Shown: piece after piece, positions 22,739-33,392 of the stretch
How positions within the stretch are numbered: the stretch's first letter is position 1
How the letters are laid out: each line of letters opens with the position of its first letter
From: Sedimentibacter hydroxybenzoicus DSM 7310
Lineage (GTDB): Bacteria; Bacillota; Clostridia; Tissierellales; Sedimentibacteraceae
Assembly (NCBI RefSeq): GCF_013403245.1
Contig: NZ_JACBNQ010000031.1
Span: forward strand, 1 to 33,480
DNA length: 33,480 nucleotides
Direction: 5' to 3'
Position numbers and translations under genes: made by a program
The notes under the pieces: generated by a model
What the model was told of the DNA's origin: nothing
Seen by the model: only the letters and a program-made list of their open reading frames with translations
Database searches by the model: none

Positions 22739-23623
22739 CTATGCCTTATCTTCTGTTGTCTTACCCATCAATCCCGTAGGTTTTACTACAAGAACTAATA
22801 TTAAAAGTGCAAAAGCAATTAAATCTCTGTATTGTGATGACAAATATCCGGATACCATGGTCTCTATAAGTCCTAAGAGAACAGAACCTATAACTGCTCC
22901 CGGCAAGCTTCCCAAGCCACCAAAAACTGCCGCTATAAATGATTTTGTGGTTATATTTCCTATCTGCGGATAAACCGTATACCTCATTCCAAAAAGCATA
23001 CCTGCAAGACCCGCCAATAGTCCACCTAATACAAAGATAATAAAAATAACCTTATCTACATTTACTCCCATCAATGTACTTCCTTTTATGCTGTACGATG
23101 TAGCTCTTATTGATAGTCCTATCTTTGTTTTCTCAATAATATACACCAATACCATTAAGCTTATTGCAGATATCACAAACATCAATAAATCAATCCTGCC
23201 CAATGCAACACTTCCAAGCATAATTGGTTCAGATGAAAAAACTGTCGGATACGATCTGAATGTCGGTCCTATGGGTGAAGCAATAACCACATTCTCTAAA
23301 AATATTGAAGCTCCCATGGCAGATATAATGAAATAAAGAAAAGGAGCATTCCTTTTTCTTAAAGGCCTGTATACGATTTTTTCCATTACTACAGCAAGAA
23401 TACCTGAACCAAATGCAGATAATACAAACGCTATAAAAAACGGTACTTTTAGAAAAGTTAAACTAAAATACCCTATATAAGCTCCTATCATTATTACTCC
23501 GCCATGAGCGAAGTTTGAAAAATTCATTATGCTGTACACGAGAGAATATCCTACCGCCATCAAAGCATAAACACTTCCTATGGATAATCCGTTTATAATC
23601 TGTTGTAAAAATAGTTCACTCAT
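22739..23623 (-). CDS. livH: Branched-chain amino acid ABC transporter permease LivH
   Basis: 294 residues, about 8 transmembrane helices, with QQIINGLSIGSVYALMAVGY at the N-terminus, the coupling loop IRATSYSIKGSTLMGVNVDK, and AAVFGGLGSLPGAVIGSVLLG near the C-terminus. Start at 23623 with AGGAGGAACAA upstream. It is separated from livK by 259 bp that contain copy B of the 151-bp repeat, so the permease-ATPase block sits downstream of two identical hairpins. Confidence 0.93.
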   Translation of the reverse strand: MSELFLQQIINGLSIGSVYALMAVGYSLVYSIMNFSNFAHGGVIMIGAYIGYFSLTFLKVPFFIAFVLSAFGSGILAVVMEKIVYRPLRKRNAPFLYFIISAMGASIFLENVVIASPIGPTFRSYPTVFSSEPIMLGSVALGRIDLLMFVISAISLMVLVYIIEKTKIGLSIRATSYSIKGSTLMGVNVDKVIFIIFVLGGLLAGLAGMLFGMRYTVYPQIGNITTKSFIAAVFGGLGSLPGAVIGSVLLGLIETMVSGYLSSQYRDLIAFALLILVLVVKPTGLMGKTTEDKA

Positions 23624-23659
23624 TTGTTCCTCCTATTGCAGGTGGTTTATTCAACTAAA

Positions 23660-23848
23660 GGCGGGGGTAACCCCGCCCCAGATTGATGACAAAGTCATCA
23701 AGATGGTAGGCTGTTGAAAAAGTTCATCCTGCAAGGCGCCGGAAGACGGGCAACCGCAGCGTATTAGACATACATGAGGATTGACCGACTGAACGGCAAC
23801 GACGCAGGTGGACTTTTTCAGCAGCCTGAGGCGGGGGTAACCCCGCCC
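23660..23848. mobile_element. 151-bp hairpin-nested repeat, copy B, with 19-bp hairpin duplication
   Basis: The core 23679-23829 (151 bp) differs from copy A at about 7 positions. The flanks 23660-23678 and 23830-23848 are the same 19-mer, GGCGGGGGTAACCCCGCCC, a complete GC-rich hairpin unrelated to the flank of copy A. Terminal inverted repeats lie at 23708-23732 and 23804-23827. It sits between livK and livH, so the original single hairpin was probably an intercistronic stop or stabiliser and is now doubled. No T-run follows either hairpin. Confidence 0.75.
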
Positions 23849-23882
23849 TCAGTTTATACCTAAACCTCCAAGATGAAAAATA

Positions 23883-25049
23883 CTATTGCAAGCCGTATTT
23901 TTCTTGGAATATATAGTCAGCATTTTCAATTTTAACTATTGCAGCTTGCTTTCCGACAGGATTATGGTCTTCTTCACTTAATTTTATAGTTCCGGTTACA
24001 CCTTCTACAGTAACCTTTGTCAATGATTCTGTTATTTTCTCAGGATCTGCGGAGCTTGCATCAATGATGGCAGCTTCCAACAGCTTGAATGCATCATGTG
24101 CCATGTATCCGTTTAATTCCATCGGAAGGTTGTATTTTGCCCTGTATGCTTCCTGTAACGGCTTAACTTCAGGGTCATTAAAGTCTAAATGATTTACGAC
24201 ATAGCTGCCTTCAATTGATTTAGCAGCCATTTCCATCAGCTGCTCTGACGGCCATCCGTCACCGCCTATAAGTGTTGCATTTATTCCAAGATCACGTGCC
24301 TGATTGGCGCTTAATGCAACTTCCTTGTAATAATAAGGCATCAAAATTAAATCCGGCTTTGCATCTTTAATTTTACTGAGCTGAGGTCTGAAATCAACAT
24401 CACCTTCTTTGAAACCCTCTTTTGCTACTATTTTACCGCCTTTTTCTATAAATGTTTTTTCAAAGAACTCTGTAAATCCTTGTGAATAGTCACTTGCAAC
24501 GTCATACAGTATGGCAGCATTTTTTAATCCTAATTTGTCACATGCATAACCTGCTGCAACGGCGCCTTGATATGGATCAATGAAACAAACTCTGAAATTA
24601 TATGGTTTAACCTTTCCATCATCACCTACAGTAACTTTTGGATTTGTGGCAACCGTTGCAATATCAGGAACTTTGTATTGCTCAAGAACTGCAGAAATTG
24701 AAATTGCCTGACCGCTTGCATTCGGTCCTATTATTGCAACTACATCATCCTGAGTGATTAGTCTTTTTACGGCATTTACAGCCTCAGCTGCATCTCCTTT
24801 TGTGTCATAATAAATACCTTCAACTTGCTTGCCCAGCAGTCCTCCCTTCGCATTTACTTCCTCAATCAACATTTTTACAGTATTGCTTTCACATGTTCCC
24901 CAAACTGCCTGGTCACCTGTTAATGAACCAATCCAACCTATTTTGATTGTGTCACCTGAGGCTTTGGGCGTTCCGGAACCACCGCAAGCTGTAAGCATCA
25001 TCGCGAAAATCAATAATACACTGACTATCAATAATACATTTTTTTTCAT
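23883..25049 (-). CDS. livK: Branched-chain amino acid ABC transporter substrate-binding lipoprotein
   Basis: 388 residues. Lipoprotein signal MKKNVLLIVSVLLIFAMMLT then AC-GGSG (lipid Cys22). Periplasmic-binding-protein type I fold: IKIGWIGSLTGDQAVWG at the mature N-terminus, VVAIIGPNASGQAISISAVLEQ, AAILYDVASDYSQGFTEFFE. It captures the amino acid outside the cell and delivers it to LivHM. The exact ligand cannot be told; leucine, isoleucine and valine or another amino acid are all possible. RBS AGGAGGAAGCG. First gene of the cluster. Confidence 0.92.
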   Translation of the reverse strand: MKKNVLLIVSVLLIFAMMLTACGGSGTPKASGDTIKIGWIGSLTGDQAVWGTCESNTVKMLIEEVNAKGGLLGKQVEGIYYDTKGDAAEAVNAVKRLITQDDVVAIIGPNASGQAISISAVLEQYKVPDIATVATNPKVTVGDDGKVKPYNFRVCFIDPYQGAVAAGYACDKLGLKNAAILYDVASDYSQGFTEFFEKTFIEKGGKIVAKEGFKEGDVDFRPQLSKIKDAKPDLILMPYYYKEVALSANQARDLGINATLIGGDGWPSEQLMEMAAKSIEGSYVVNHLDFNDPEVKPLQEAYRAKYNLPMELNGYMAHDAFKLLEAAIIDASSADPEKITESLTKVTVEGVTGTIKLSEEDHNPVGKQAAIVKIENADYIFQEKYGLQ

Positions 25050-25389
25050 CGCTTCCTCCTAATTTATAAATCTGCTGCTTTTTGTACAAACATTTATTTA
25101 TAATAAACTATTAACTTTTGTTGAATTTAATGTCATATATTTTATAATTGCACATATTTTATTAATGCAAAATATACTATATTACGATAATTTTCAACTG
25201 TTTGACTTTATCATCTTAAGATTTATTTAAGTTGATTTTATGTATAAAAGTGGTATAATATATTAAATTATTAAATAATAATGCTCCTTGCATAATATAC
25301 TTGTTATATATTCAATGAGAGATGTGTATTCGACTTTTCATAAGGGAGGTCGAAAATTTTTTTAAAGCTTTAATAGCTTTGGAGGAATT
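25050..25389. promoter_or_regulatory. Divergent control region: livK (minus) and the activase gene (plus)
   Basis: Plus-strand promoter: TTGATT 25232-25237, 16-nt spacer, TATAAT 25254-25259. It leaves a leader of about 125 nt. In that leader TTCGAC (25329-25334) pairs with GTCGAA (25349-25354), extendable by two pairs, and is followed by AA and seven T (25357-25363), like a weak intrinsic terminator ahead of the ribosome site. A further AAAGCT/AGCTTT stem lies next to GGAGGAATT. For the minus strand TTGCAT and TTATAA 17 nt apart at about 25135-25165 may serve livK. No gene is seen. Confidence 0.5.
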
Positions 25390-28300
25390 ATGAAAAAATA
25401 CCTGATGGGACTTGACATTGGTTCTACAACAGTAAAAATTGCGGTAATAGATAATTTCAAAAACTTAGTGCATAAGCAATATGAGAGACATTATTCAGAC
25501 ATAAAAAATACTGTCGCAGAAATTATTAAAAATTCATATGACAAACTTAAGGACAGTCGGATAAAAATAAACATCACCGGGTCCGGTGCTATTGATGTGT
25601 CAAAATATTTAGGAATTACGTTTGTCCAAGAGGTTGCCGCGTCAACGAAAGCAATCGAACAATATATTCCCGGTACAGATGTTGTTATTGAATTAGGTGG
25701 CGAGGACGCCAAAATAACTTATTTGTCGGGAAATCTGGAGCAGCGTATGAATGGTTCCTGCGCAGGAGGTACGGGAGCTTTTATAGATCAAATGGCTGTT
25801 TTAATGAAGACAGATGCTGCCGGGCTGAATGAATTATCTAAAAAGCACAAAACAATATATCCAATCGCATCACGCTGCGGCGTATTTGCAAAGTCGGATA
25901 TTCAGCCACTTTTAAACGAAGGTGCAAGGCAAGAGGATATAGCAGCTTCTATATTTCAAGCAGTTGTAAATCAAACAATAAGTGGACTTGCTCAGGGTAG
26001 ACCTATAAAAGGTAATGTTGCCTTTTTAGGAGGTCCTTTGTTTTTCTTGTCTGAGTTTAGGGAGAGGTTTAAAGAAACATTAGAACTTAATGAAAAAAAC
26101 TCTACATGTCCGGAAGATGCAAATTATTATGTGGCTATAGGCGCTGCTCTGATGTCAGAAGAAAATGAAGAAATAAGTTTTAATGACTTTTATACCAGAA
26201 TAAATAATACAATTAACCATTCAAATATTGAGTATAGAAAAAAAGATTTAGAGCCATTATTTGAATCAGAAGAAGAATATAATAAATTTCTTTCAAGACA
26301 TAATCAACATAATGCAATTAAAAAGAACATTGAAGACTATGAAGGTCCTGCTTTCTTAGGAATCGATGCCGGCTCAACAACAACCAAGCTTGCTTTGATT
26401 ACTGATAAGGGTGAATTATTATATTCATATTATTTCAGCAATGAAGGAAATCCTTTGAATTCTGCCGTAAGAGCAGTAAAATTGCTCTATTCGCAATTGC
26501 ATGATAGGATAAAAATTGCATATACAGCCGTAACAGGTTATGGAGAGCACTTAATTAAGGCGGCACTTAACGTTGATGTCAGTGAAATAGAAACAGTGGC
26601 ACACTACAAGGCAGCTGACTTTTTCTTAAGAGGTGTTGATTTTATAATCGATATTGGCGGACAGGACATGAAGAGCATGATTATCAAGGATGGAGTTATA
26701 GATTCCATTATGCTCAATGAAGCTTGCTCCTCCGGCTGCGGATCATTTATTGAAACATTTGCTAAATCATTGGAAATGACCGTACAGGAATTTGCAGAAG
26801 AAGCAATTTTTTCTAAAAATCCTGTTGATTTAGGAACCAGATGTACCGTATTTATGAATTCAAAGGTTAAACAGGCGCAAAGAGAAGGAGCTACATTAAG
26901 CGATATTTCTGCGGGTATATCCTATTCCGTAATAAAAAATGCTTTGTTTAAAGTAATACGATTAAAATCTCTTGATTCATTGGGAGAAAAGATTGTTGTT
27001 CAGGGAGGTACTTTCTACAACAATTCTGTATTACGAGCTTTTGAACTGATAACCGGCAGAGAAGTGGTAAGACCTGATATAGCCGGAATTATGGGGGCAT
27101 TCGGAGCAGCCATAATAGCACAAAATCAATATGACGAAAAAAAGGAAAGTACATTTGTCAGTGTTAATCAGCTTGATAATTTTTCTTTTGATACTTCCAT
27201 GGAACGCTGCGGACTCTGCACCAATAATTGCCTGCTGACCATCAACAAGTTTTCAGACGGAAGATACTTCGTATCAGGAAACAGGTGCGAGCGCGGTGCT
27301 GAAAAATATATCCATGTAGAAAAGAAAGAACCATTGCCTAACCTTTACAAATATAAATATAAACGAGTATTTGACTATAAGCCGCTTTCTGTAAAAGAAG
27401 CAAAAAGAGGTTTAATCGGCATACCGAGAGTATTGAATATGTACGAGGATTATCCTTTCTGGTTTACATTTTTTAACGAGTTAGGATATAGAGTCGTTCT
27501 TTCAGGCATGTCCAGCAAAAAAATATACGAGCTTGGAATGGGTACAATACCTTCAGAATCTGTATGTTATCCGGGTAAAATAGCGCACGGGCACATAGTA
27601 GATTTGTTAAACAAGAAGGTCCCTAAAATATTCTATCCTTGTATTTCATACAACATAAAGGAAGATGAAAATGCCGGTAATCACTATAATTGCCCGGTCG
27701 TTGTTTCTTATCCTGAATCTATAGAAGCAAATATTGATTTAAGTAATATTAAATTTTACAAACCTTTCCTTAATTTAAATGACAAAGAAAGATTAATACA
27801 GAAGCTATATAGAGAAATTGGTGCATCTGAGGATTTATCATATGAAGAAATTAATAATGCAGTAAATAGGGCATATGATGAATTGTTAAATTATAAAGAT
27901 GATGTTAAAAAAGAAGGATTAAAGGCTATTGAATATATTAAGAAAAACAATAAAAAGGGAATAGTGCTGGCTGGCAGGCCATATCATGTAGACCCTGAAA
28001 TTAATCATGGTATACCTGAAATGATAGAAGGCTACGGAATTGTAGTGTTATCAGAAGATTCATTGGAAAAAGCACAAATTGAAAGACCTTTAAGAGTAAT
28101 CGACCAATGGTCATACCATACAAGGTTATATTCAGCTGCAACCTATGTTTCAAATACTGATTACCTTGAGCTTGTCCAGCTTAATTCCTTTGGCTGCGGA
28201 CTTGATGCGGTAACTACAGACCAGGTTAATGAAATACTTACAAAAAATAATAAAATATATACTGTAATTAAAATTGATGAAATAACAAACCTTGGAGCCA

Positions 28301-29709
28301 TAAGGATACGTATACGCTCACTTCTTGCTTCCATAGAAGAAAGGGATCGAACCGGAATTGTTCATATAAAAAAAACAGGCGCCTTTGAAAAAATTGAATT
28401 TACAAAGGAAATGAAAAAGAAACACACAATTTTAGTTCCCCAAATGTCTCCAATTCATTTTCAATTTATAGAAACGGCGGCTAATTTTACAGGATATAAA
28501 ATGGTGGTATTACCTGCAGTGGATAAAAAGGCAGTGGATGCCGGGTTGAGAGTTGTAAATAACGATGCCTGCTATCCTTCTATTATTGTAATAGGCCAGC
28601 TTATAAACGCACTTGAATCAGGCAAATACGATTTAAATAATGTCTCCCTGATGATTTCTCAGACCGGCGGAGGCTGCCGTGCTACCAATTATATCGGATT
28701 TATAAGAAAGGCATTAAAGGATTTGGGATATGGACATATACCTGTTATATCCTTTAACTTAGTTGGTCTTGAAAAACATTCAGGCTTCAAATTAACAGCA
28801 TCCTTTTTACACAGATTAGCTATATCCATGGTTATAGGAGATACCCTGATGCGTGCAACCTACAGAACAAGGCCTTATGAAAAGATAAAAGGTTCCGTAG
28901 ATGAAATGTATGAAAAATGGGTTCAAGCGAGCTATAATGTTATTGAATCAGGTGGATATAAAAAATTCAGAAACCTGATAAACAATATAGTTAATGATTT
29001 TGATAACATTGAGTTAAATGAAGATATAGTTAAGCCAAAGGTTGGTATAGTGGGGGAAATACTTGTTAAATTCCATCCTAATGCAAACAATGATGTATTT
29101 TCATTGCTTGAAGAAGAGGGGGCAGAAGTTGTAGTTCCGGATTTGTTAGATTTTTTCTCATATACTACACTTAATGGTGTTATAAAATATGATGAAATGT
29201 TAACCGGAAGCAAAAAAGACAAATTTATCAGTGCTACAATAGTAAAAATAATTGATAAATATAAAAAACCCAGTGTTGATGCATTTAAAAATTCCAAGAG
29301 ATTTTTATCACCTTCAAATATTTTAGAACTTGCTCATAAAGCTCAAAAGTTCTTATCATTAGCAAATCAATCCGGAGAGGGATGGTTTTTAACAGCCGAA
29401 ATGATTGAGCTGTTAGACAGCGGAGTTAATAACATTTTATGCTTGCAGCCGTTTGCTTGTTTGCCTAACCATATTACGGGCAAGGGCATGATTAAAAAGT
29501 TAAAGGATGCATATCCGATGTCAAACATAGTTCCGATTGACTACGATGCGGGTATAAGCGAGGTTAACCAAATTAACAGAATTAAGCTCATGCTGACAAA
29601 TGCTATAAGAAATATGCGGCAAACCGGAAAAACTTCATCCATGGGCCTGAATAAAGTAGAAGATACAGCTGTTGCATATGATATGAAAGTAAGTGAACAG
29701 GAAATTTAA
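25390..29709 (+). CDS. Giant BadF/HgdC-type activase fused to dehydratase-like domains
   Basis: 1439 residues. Domain 1 (about 1-270) and domain 2 (about 320-590) are both BadF/BadG/BcrA/HgdC-type ASKHA ATPases ([31 protein letters not shown]). Each keeps cysteines for a bridging 4Fe-4S cluster: C124 and C163, 39 apart as in HgdC, and C446 (or C450) and C485. A Cys cluster follows at C607-GL-C610-TNN-C614 and C633. Then come a DUF2229-type region (from about 665, [20 protein letters not shown]) and an HgdB-like C-terminal half. Related proteins use ATP to push electrons into 2-hydroxyacyl-CoA dehydratases or similar; the substrate of these giant versions is not known to me. Single gene with its own promoter and a strong terminator. 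Confidence 0.88.
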   Translation: MKKYLMGLDIGSTTVKIAVIDNFKNLVHKQYERHYSDIKNTVAEIIKNSYDKLKDSRIKINITGSGAIDVSKYLGITFVQEVAASTKAIEQYIPGTDVVIELGGEDAKITYLSGNLEQRMNGSCAGGTGAFIDQMAVLMKTDAAGLNELSKKHKTIYPIASRCGVFAKSDIQPLLNEGARQEDIAASIFQAVVNQTISGLAQGRPIKGNVAFLGGPLFFLSEFRERFKETLELNEKNSTCPEDANYYVAIGAALMSEENEEISFNDFYTRINNTINHSNIEYRKKDLEPLFESEEEYNKFLSRHNQHNAIKKNIEDYEGPAFLGIDAGSTTTKLALITDKGELLYSYYFSNEGNPLNSAVRAVKLLYSQLHDRIKIAYTAVTGYGEHLIKAALNVDVSEIETVAHYKAADFFLRGVDFIIDIGGQDMKSMIIKDGVIDSIMLNEACSSGCGSFIETFAKSLEMTVQEFAEEAIFSKNPVDLGTRCTVFMNSKVKQAQREGATLSDISAGISYSVIKNALFKVIRLKSLDSLGEKIVVQGGTFYNNSVLRAFELITGREVVRPDIAGIMGAFGAAIIAQNQYDEKKESTFVSVNQLDNFSFDTSMERCGLCTNNCLLTINKFSDGRYFVSGNRCERGAEKYIHVEKKEPLPNLYKYKYKRVFDYKPLSVKEAKRGLIGIPRVLNMYEDYPFWFTFFNELGYRVVLSGMSSKKIYELGMGTIPSESVCYPGKIAHGHIVDLLNKKVPKIFYPCISYNIKEDENAGNHYNCPVVVSYPESIEANIDLSNIKFYKPFLNLNDKERLIQKLYREIGASEDLSYEEINNAVNRAYDELLNYKDDVKKEGLKAIEYIKKNNKKGIVLAGRPYHVDPEINHGIPEMIEGYGIVVLSEDSLEKAQIERPLRVIDQWSYHTRLYSAATYVSNTDYLELVQLNSFGCGLDAVTTDQVNEILTKNNKIYTVIKIDEITNLGAIRIRIRSLLASIEERDRTGIVHIKKTGAFEKIEFTKEMKKKHTILVPQMSPIHFQFIETAANFTGYKMVVLPAVDKKAVDAGLRVVNNDACYPSIIVIGQLINALESGKYDLNNVSLMISQTGGGCRATNYIGFIRKALKDLGYGHIPVISFNLVGLEKHSGFKLTASFLHRLAISMVIGDTLMRATYRTRPYEKIKGSVDEMYEKWVQASYNVIESGGYKKFRNLINNIVNDFDNIELNEDIVKPKVGIVGEILVKFHPNANNDVFSLLEEEGAEVVVPDLLDFFSYTTLNGVIKYDEMLTGSKKDKFISATIVKIIDKYKKPSVDAFKNSKRFLSPSNILELAHKAQKFLSLANQSGEGWFLTAEMIELLDSGVNNILCLQPFACLPNHITGKGMIKKLKDAYPMSNIVPIDYDAGISEVNQINRIKLMLTNAIRNMRQTGKTSSMGLNKVEDTAVAYDMKVSEQEI

Positions 29710-29712
29710 TAC

Positions 29713-29760
29713 CTGATAAAAAATAAAACATTCGGTTAAGAATGTTTTATTTTTTATCAG
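29713..29760. terminator. Bidirectional terminator, 21-bp perfect stem
   Basis: 29713-29733 pairs perfectly with 29740-29760 over GGTTAA. The stem carries A-runs and T-runs within both arms (TAAAAAATAAAA / TTTTATTTTTTA), so each strand ends with a T-rich tract. It separates the convergent activase and arcC genes, 3 bp after one stop and 17 bp from the other. Confidence 0.9.
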
Positions 29761-29776
29761 ATATCATTTATTAGCA

Positions 29777-30727
29777 TTAATTATCTTGGACTACAGTACC
29801 GGTCAAGCCATTTAAGGCATCCCTTGATTTATACAATGATGTTATTATAGATTTTCTTTCCGGGTGTGATTTTACAAATTTAACAGCAGCCATCACCTTT
29901 GGAAGCATACTGCCCGGTGCAAAATGACCTTCTTCCATGTATTTTTCCGCTTCTTTTACAGTCATGAAAGATAAATCCTGTTGATTTGGTTTTTTAAAGT
30001 TGATGGACACTTTTTCGACCTCTGTTAGAATCATCAGTATATCTGCACCAATGTCCTCAGCAAGCTTTTCTGCCGCTAAGTCCTTGTCAATTACTGCAGC
30101 AATTCCTTCAACTGATCCATCTTCATTTTCAACTACAGGTATGCCGCCGCCGCCGCAAGCAATAGCAATAGTAGAGTCCCACAATCTTTTAATAGTATCA
30201 ACTTCTACTATCTTTTCAGGCATAGGTGACGGTACAACTCTTCGCCATCCCCTGCCTGCATCTTCTTTCATAATATAACCTTTTTCGTCGGTTATTCTTT
30301 TAGCTTCCTCTTCTGTATAGAACATTCCTATAGGTTTTGTAGGGTTATTAAAAGCTTGATCATTTTTATTTACAACTACCTGTGTCACAATAGTTACAAC
30401 CGGAAGTATCCTGTTTCTCTTAGCCAATGAATGTTTTAATCCTTGCTGTATGTGATAGCCTATATATCCTTGAGTCATTGCTCCACATACATCAAACGGC
30501 ATTGCCGGTGTTACGTCTTTTGCAGTTTCAGATGCTAATAATAATCTGCCGACCTGCGGACCGTTTCCATGGACTATGGCTATTTCATAGCCGGTACAGC
30601 TAATCTCTGCAAGATACTCACAAGTTCTTTTTACAACCTCCAATTGAGCTTCAGCTGTTGACGGCATACTTTTATCTTCTAAGGCATTTCCGCCTAATGC
30701 AATAACTACTTTAATTATTTTGTCCAT
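29777..30727 (-). CDS. arcC: Carbamate kinase
   Basis: 316 residues, full length. It makes ATP and carbamate from carbamoyl phosphate and ADP, the energy-yielding last step of the arginine deiminase pathway. Seen: VIALGGNALEDKSMP at the N-terminus, HGNGPQVGRLLLASE (~55-69), GWRRVVPSPMPEKIVE, IACGGGGIPV, AVIDKDLAAEKLAEDIGAD and FAPGSMLPKVMAA, all typical of ArcC. Last gene of arcA-arcB-arcC, 30 bp after arcB, with RBS AGAGGA. It ends at a bidirectional terminator. Confidence 0.96.
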   Translation of the reverse strand: MDKIIKVVIALGGNALEDKSMPSTAEAQLEVVKRTCEYLAEISCTGYEIAIVHGNGPQVGRLLLASETAKDVTPAMPFDVCGAMTQGYIGYHIQQGLKHSLAKRNRILPVVTIVTQVVVNKNDQAFNNPTKPIGMFYTEEEAKRITDEKGYIMKEDAGRGWRRVVPSPMPEKIVEVDTIKRLWDSTIAIACGGGGIPVVENEDGSVEGIAAVIDKDLAAEKLAEDIGADILMILTEVEKVSINFKKPNQQDLSFMTVKEAEKYMEEGHFAPGSMLPKVMAAVKFVKSHPERKSIITSLYKSRDALNGLTGTVVQDN

Positions 30728-30757
30728 TATATTCCTCTCTAAAATAATGTCTTGACT

Positions 30758-31753
30758 TTAAGCTATTGTTGCAACTATTACCGCTTTAATTGTGTGAAGG
30801 CGGTTTTCCGCTTCATCAAAAACAACTGAATGTCTGCTTCTGAATACGTCATCTGTCACTTCTCTTATATCATAGCCAAGTTCCATTTGTTCTTTAGCCA
30901 GTTTTGTTTCAAGATCATGAAATGAAGGCAGGCAATGCATAAATATTACATCATCGTTTTCTGTTACTTTTAATAACTCCATAGTAACTTTGAATGGCGT
31001 AAGCATTTTAACTCTTTCAGGAATTTGAGCTTCTTCACCCATTGATGCCCATATATCAGTATAAATTACATCCGCTCCCTTTAAGCATTCCGGATTGTCG
31101 GATATTTCTATGCTTCCGCCTGTAAAAGCTGCAACCTTATATACTCTGTCCAGTACTTCCTTATCCAATTGATCGCTAAGCTCCTTAGGACCATATGCCA
31201 CATAATGCATCCCCATCTTAGCGCATCCGTACATCCACGCATATGACATATTATTTCTGATATCTCCGGCAAATACAACCTTGACCTTATTTAACGGCTT
31301 CGAGATATGCTCTTCTATAGTCAACAAGTCCGCCAGTATTTGAGTGGGATGATCCACATCTGTTAATCCGTTCCAAACAGGAATACCTGAATATTTAGCC
31401 AGTTGTTCAACTGCTTCTTGTTTATATCCTCTGTATTCAATGCCGTCATAAAATCTTCCTAATACCTTTGCGGTATCTTCCAATGATTCTTTCTTACCCA
31501 TTTGAGAGCTTGAGGAATCCAGAAACGTTACGTGAGCTCCTTCATCCAGCGCAGCCACTTCAAAAGCACATCTTGTTCTTGTTGATGTTTTTTCAAATAA
31601 CAGAACAATGTTTTTTCCCTTCAGCAAATAATTAGAATCTCCTGAACGTTTCTTTGCTTTTAAATCATGCGATAAGTCTAATAAGTATCGGATTTCTTCA
31701 GTCGTAAAATCCATTAATGTTAAAAAACTTTTTCCTTTTAAGTTTACTGCCAT
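30758..31753 (-). CDS. arcB: Ornithine carbamoyltransferase (catabolic context)
   Basis: 331 residues from ATG at 31751-31753, chosen because GGAGGT lies directly upstream (complement of 31758-31763); an upstream in-frame ATG at 31783 lacks a ribosome site. Carbamoyl-phosphate loop S57-TRTR61, DHPTQ in TDVDHPTQILADL, and the ornithine loop HCLPSFHD. In this operon it would run in the phosphorolytic direction, citrulline to ornithine and carbamoyl phosphate. Sequence alone does not separate catabolic ArcB from anabolic ArgF; the arcA/arcC neighbours decide. Confidence 0.93.
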   Translation of the reverse strand: MAVNLKGKSFLTLMDFTTEEIRYLLDLSHDLKAKKRSGDSNYLLKGKNIVLLFEKTSTRTRCAFEVAALDEGAHVTFLDSSSSQMGKKESLEDTAKVLGRFYDGIEYRGYKQEAVEQLAKYSGIPVWNGLTDVDHPTQILADLLTIEEHISKPLNKVKVVFAGDIRNNMSYAWMYGCAKMGMHYVAYGPKELSDQLDKEVLDRVYKVAAFTGGSIEISDNPECLKGADVIYTDIWASMGEEAQIPERVKMLTPFKVTMELLKVTENDDVIFMHCLPSFHDLETKLAKEQMELGYDIREVTDDVFRSRHSVVFDEAENRLHTIKAVIVATIA

Positions 31754-31887
31754 AATTACCTCCAAATCAAATATAAAATACATAAAATAATTGCAACTTG
31801 TTTAAATATTACTTTTGTTGTATAATTAATTATGTTAACACATAATTGTTCAACACGCAATAAAAAATTATAAACATTTAAAAAAAG
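31754..31887. other. arcA-arcB intergenic region
   Basis: 134 bp, about 80% AT, between two codirectional genes. It contains TGTATAATTAATTATG and TTAACACATAATTG, which could hold a secondary promoter or an ArgR-type site, but no match is good enough to call. No terminator is visible, so arcA and arcB are probably cotranscribed. Confidence 0.3.
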
Positions 31888-33111
31888 TTATAAATTTTCT
31901 CTTATTAAAGGCATGCTCATACACCTTGGACCACCTCTGCCTCTTGATAATTCAGAGCTTGGCATGGTGTGAACTTTAATGCCTTCCTGTTGTAAAATTT
32001 CATTTGTTACGTAGTTCCTTGAATATACAATGACTTCTCCGGGAGCAATACACAATGTATTTGAACCATCATTCCATTGTTCTCTTGCAGCATCTATAAC
32101 ACTGTTGCCTCCGCACTTAATTAATTTTACGTTATCCAAATGAAGCTCCTTTTTCAAAATATCTTCTAAGGTGCCTTTTTCTTCTGTTATACTAATTTTT
32201 CCTTCAATGTCTCTTTGAAGAACATATACATTCATATCTGATTTTATGTTGGGATGAATTGTGAATTTGTCATAGTCAACCATAGTAAATACGGTGTCTA
32301 GGTGCATAAATGCTCTCGTCTTAGGTATGTCAACAGCCAATACTTTCTTAAATGTAGTATCTTCTGTAAGTAATAAACTCGCAAATTTTTCTATGGCATT
32401 AGGATTAGTTCTTTGAGATATGCCGACCGCAACAACCTCACTGTTTAATACTAAAATATCTCCACCTTCAAGGGAAGCTTTTTCACATCTGTCATAATAC
32501 AATTTAGTTTCTTTGTATTTTAGATTACAATTAAAAATATATTTTGCAAACAAGGTTTCTCTGTTTCTTGTTACAGTAAACATTTTATGAATGGTAACAC
32601 CTTTTCCCACTGTTGCAAAGGGATCTCTGGTAAAATATAAATTAGGCATGGGATCAATTATGAAAGGATATTGGTTGCTTAAATAGTCTGCTAACCTCGG
32701 TCCTCTGTAATCATTAATTTCTGATTTTCGTATACCTTCCATCATTTTAACGACCATTTCTCTGTTGCTTTTAAATGATAAGAAAAATTCTTTTAATATC
32801 CTTGACTCTCTTCTTTCTTTAATATCTGCTTCTTCTATATATTCGTCGATAAATTGATTCTTAATATCTTCATTTACTAATGAATCTGCAACTAAATCTT
32901 CTAAATATACAGTTTCTATATTCATTGACCTGAAGATATCAGCAAAAAAGTCATGCTCTTCCTGTGCTTTTTTCAAGTAAGGAATATCATCAAAAAGTAA
33001 CCTTTCAAGATATTCGGGCATTAAATTCTCTAACTCTCTTCCGGGTCTATGCAACAAAACCTTTTTTAATCTACCTATTTCTGAATAAACATTAATAGAT
33101 GAACTGCTCAA
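31888..33111 (-). CDS. arcA: Arginine deiminase
   Basis: 407 residues, standard length. It hydrolyses arginine to citrulline and ammonia in the cytoplasm. Seen: N-terminal [35 protein letters not shown] (~155-168), EGGDILVL (~216), [13 protein letters not shown] (~265-277), and the catalytic Cys397 in [12 protein letters not shown] close to the C-terminus. First gene of arcABC. An arginine/ornithine antiporter (ArcD) is not in the window and may lie beyond the right edge or elsewhere. Confidence 0.97.
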   Translation of the reverse strand: MSSSSINVYSEIGRLKKVLLHRPGRELENLMPEYLERLLFDDIPYLKKAQEEHDFFADIFRSMNIETVYLEDLVADSLVNEDIKNQFIDEYIEEADIKERRESRILKEFFLSFKSNREMVVKMMEGIRKSEINDYRGPRLADYLSNQYPFIIDPMPNLYFTRDPFATVGKGVTIHKMFTVTRNRETLFAKYIFNCNLKYKETKLYYDRCEKASLEGGDILVLNSEVVAVGISQRTNPNAIEKFASLLLTEDTTFKKVLAVDIPKTRAFMHLDTVFTMVDYDKFTIHPNIKSDMNVYVLQRDIEGKISITEEKGTLEDILKKELHLDNVKLIKCGGNSVIDAAREQWNDGSNTLCIAPGEVIVYSRNYVTNEILQQEGIKVHTMPSSELSRGRGGPRCMSMPLIRENL

Positions 33112-33392
33112 AACATCACCACCATTATATTATTTGACAACGATTTCTTTATGCTGACTACATGCTTGACCTTTAATTTATGCATTTTCTAAGAAGTAAT
33201 GTAGGTAAGTAAGTTGTCTACCCTGATGTAAGTATGACCAAATGAAAAGTAAAATATTAATTGTAAGTAAGTTTATATAAACTGTCAATTTTATCTAATT
33301 ATATTTTATTAAAAATTTTTTTGGTTGTCAAGGATAATTTTAAATAAATATAAAATTAGTAAATAAATATACAATTTGATAAAAGCTATAGA
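33112..33392. other. Upstream region of arcA, no gene seen
   Basis: About 280 bp of AT-rich sequence that must carry the arc promoter. A minus-strand TATAAT occurs 12-20 bp before the arcA start, too close to be the main -10 with a normal leader. GTAAGTAAG-type short direct repeats occur at about 33208-33216 and 33263-33272. No reliable ArgR, CcpA or Fnr/Crp-like site could be called. Confidence 0.3.
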
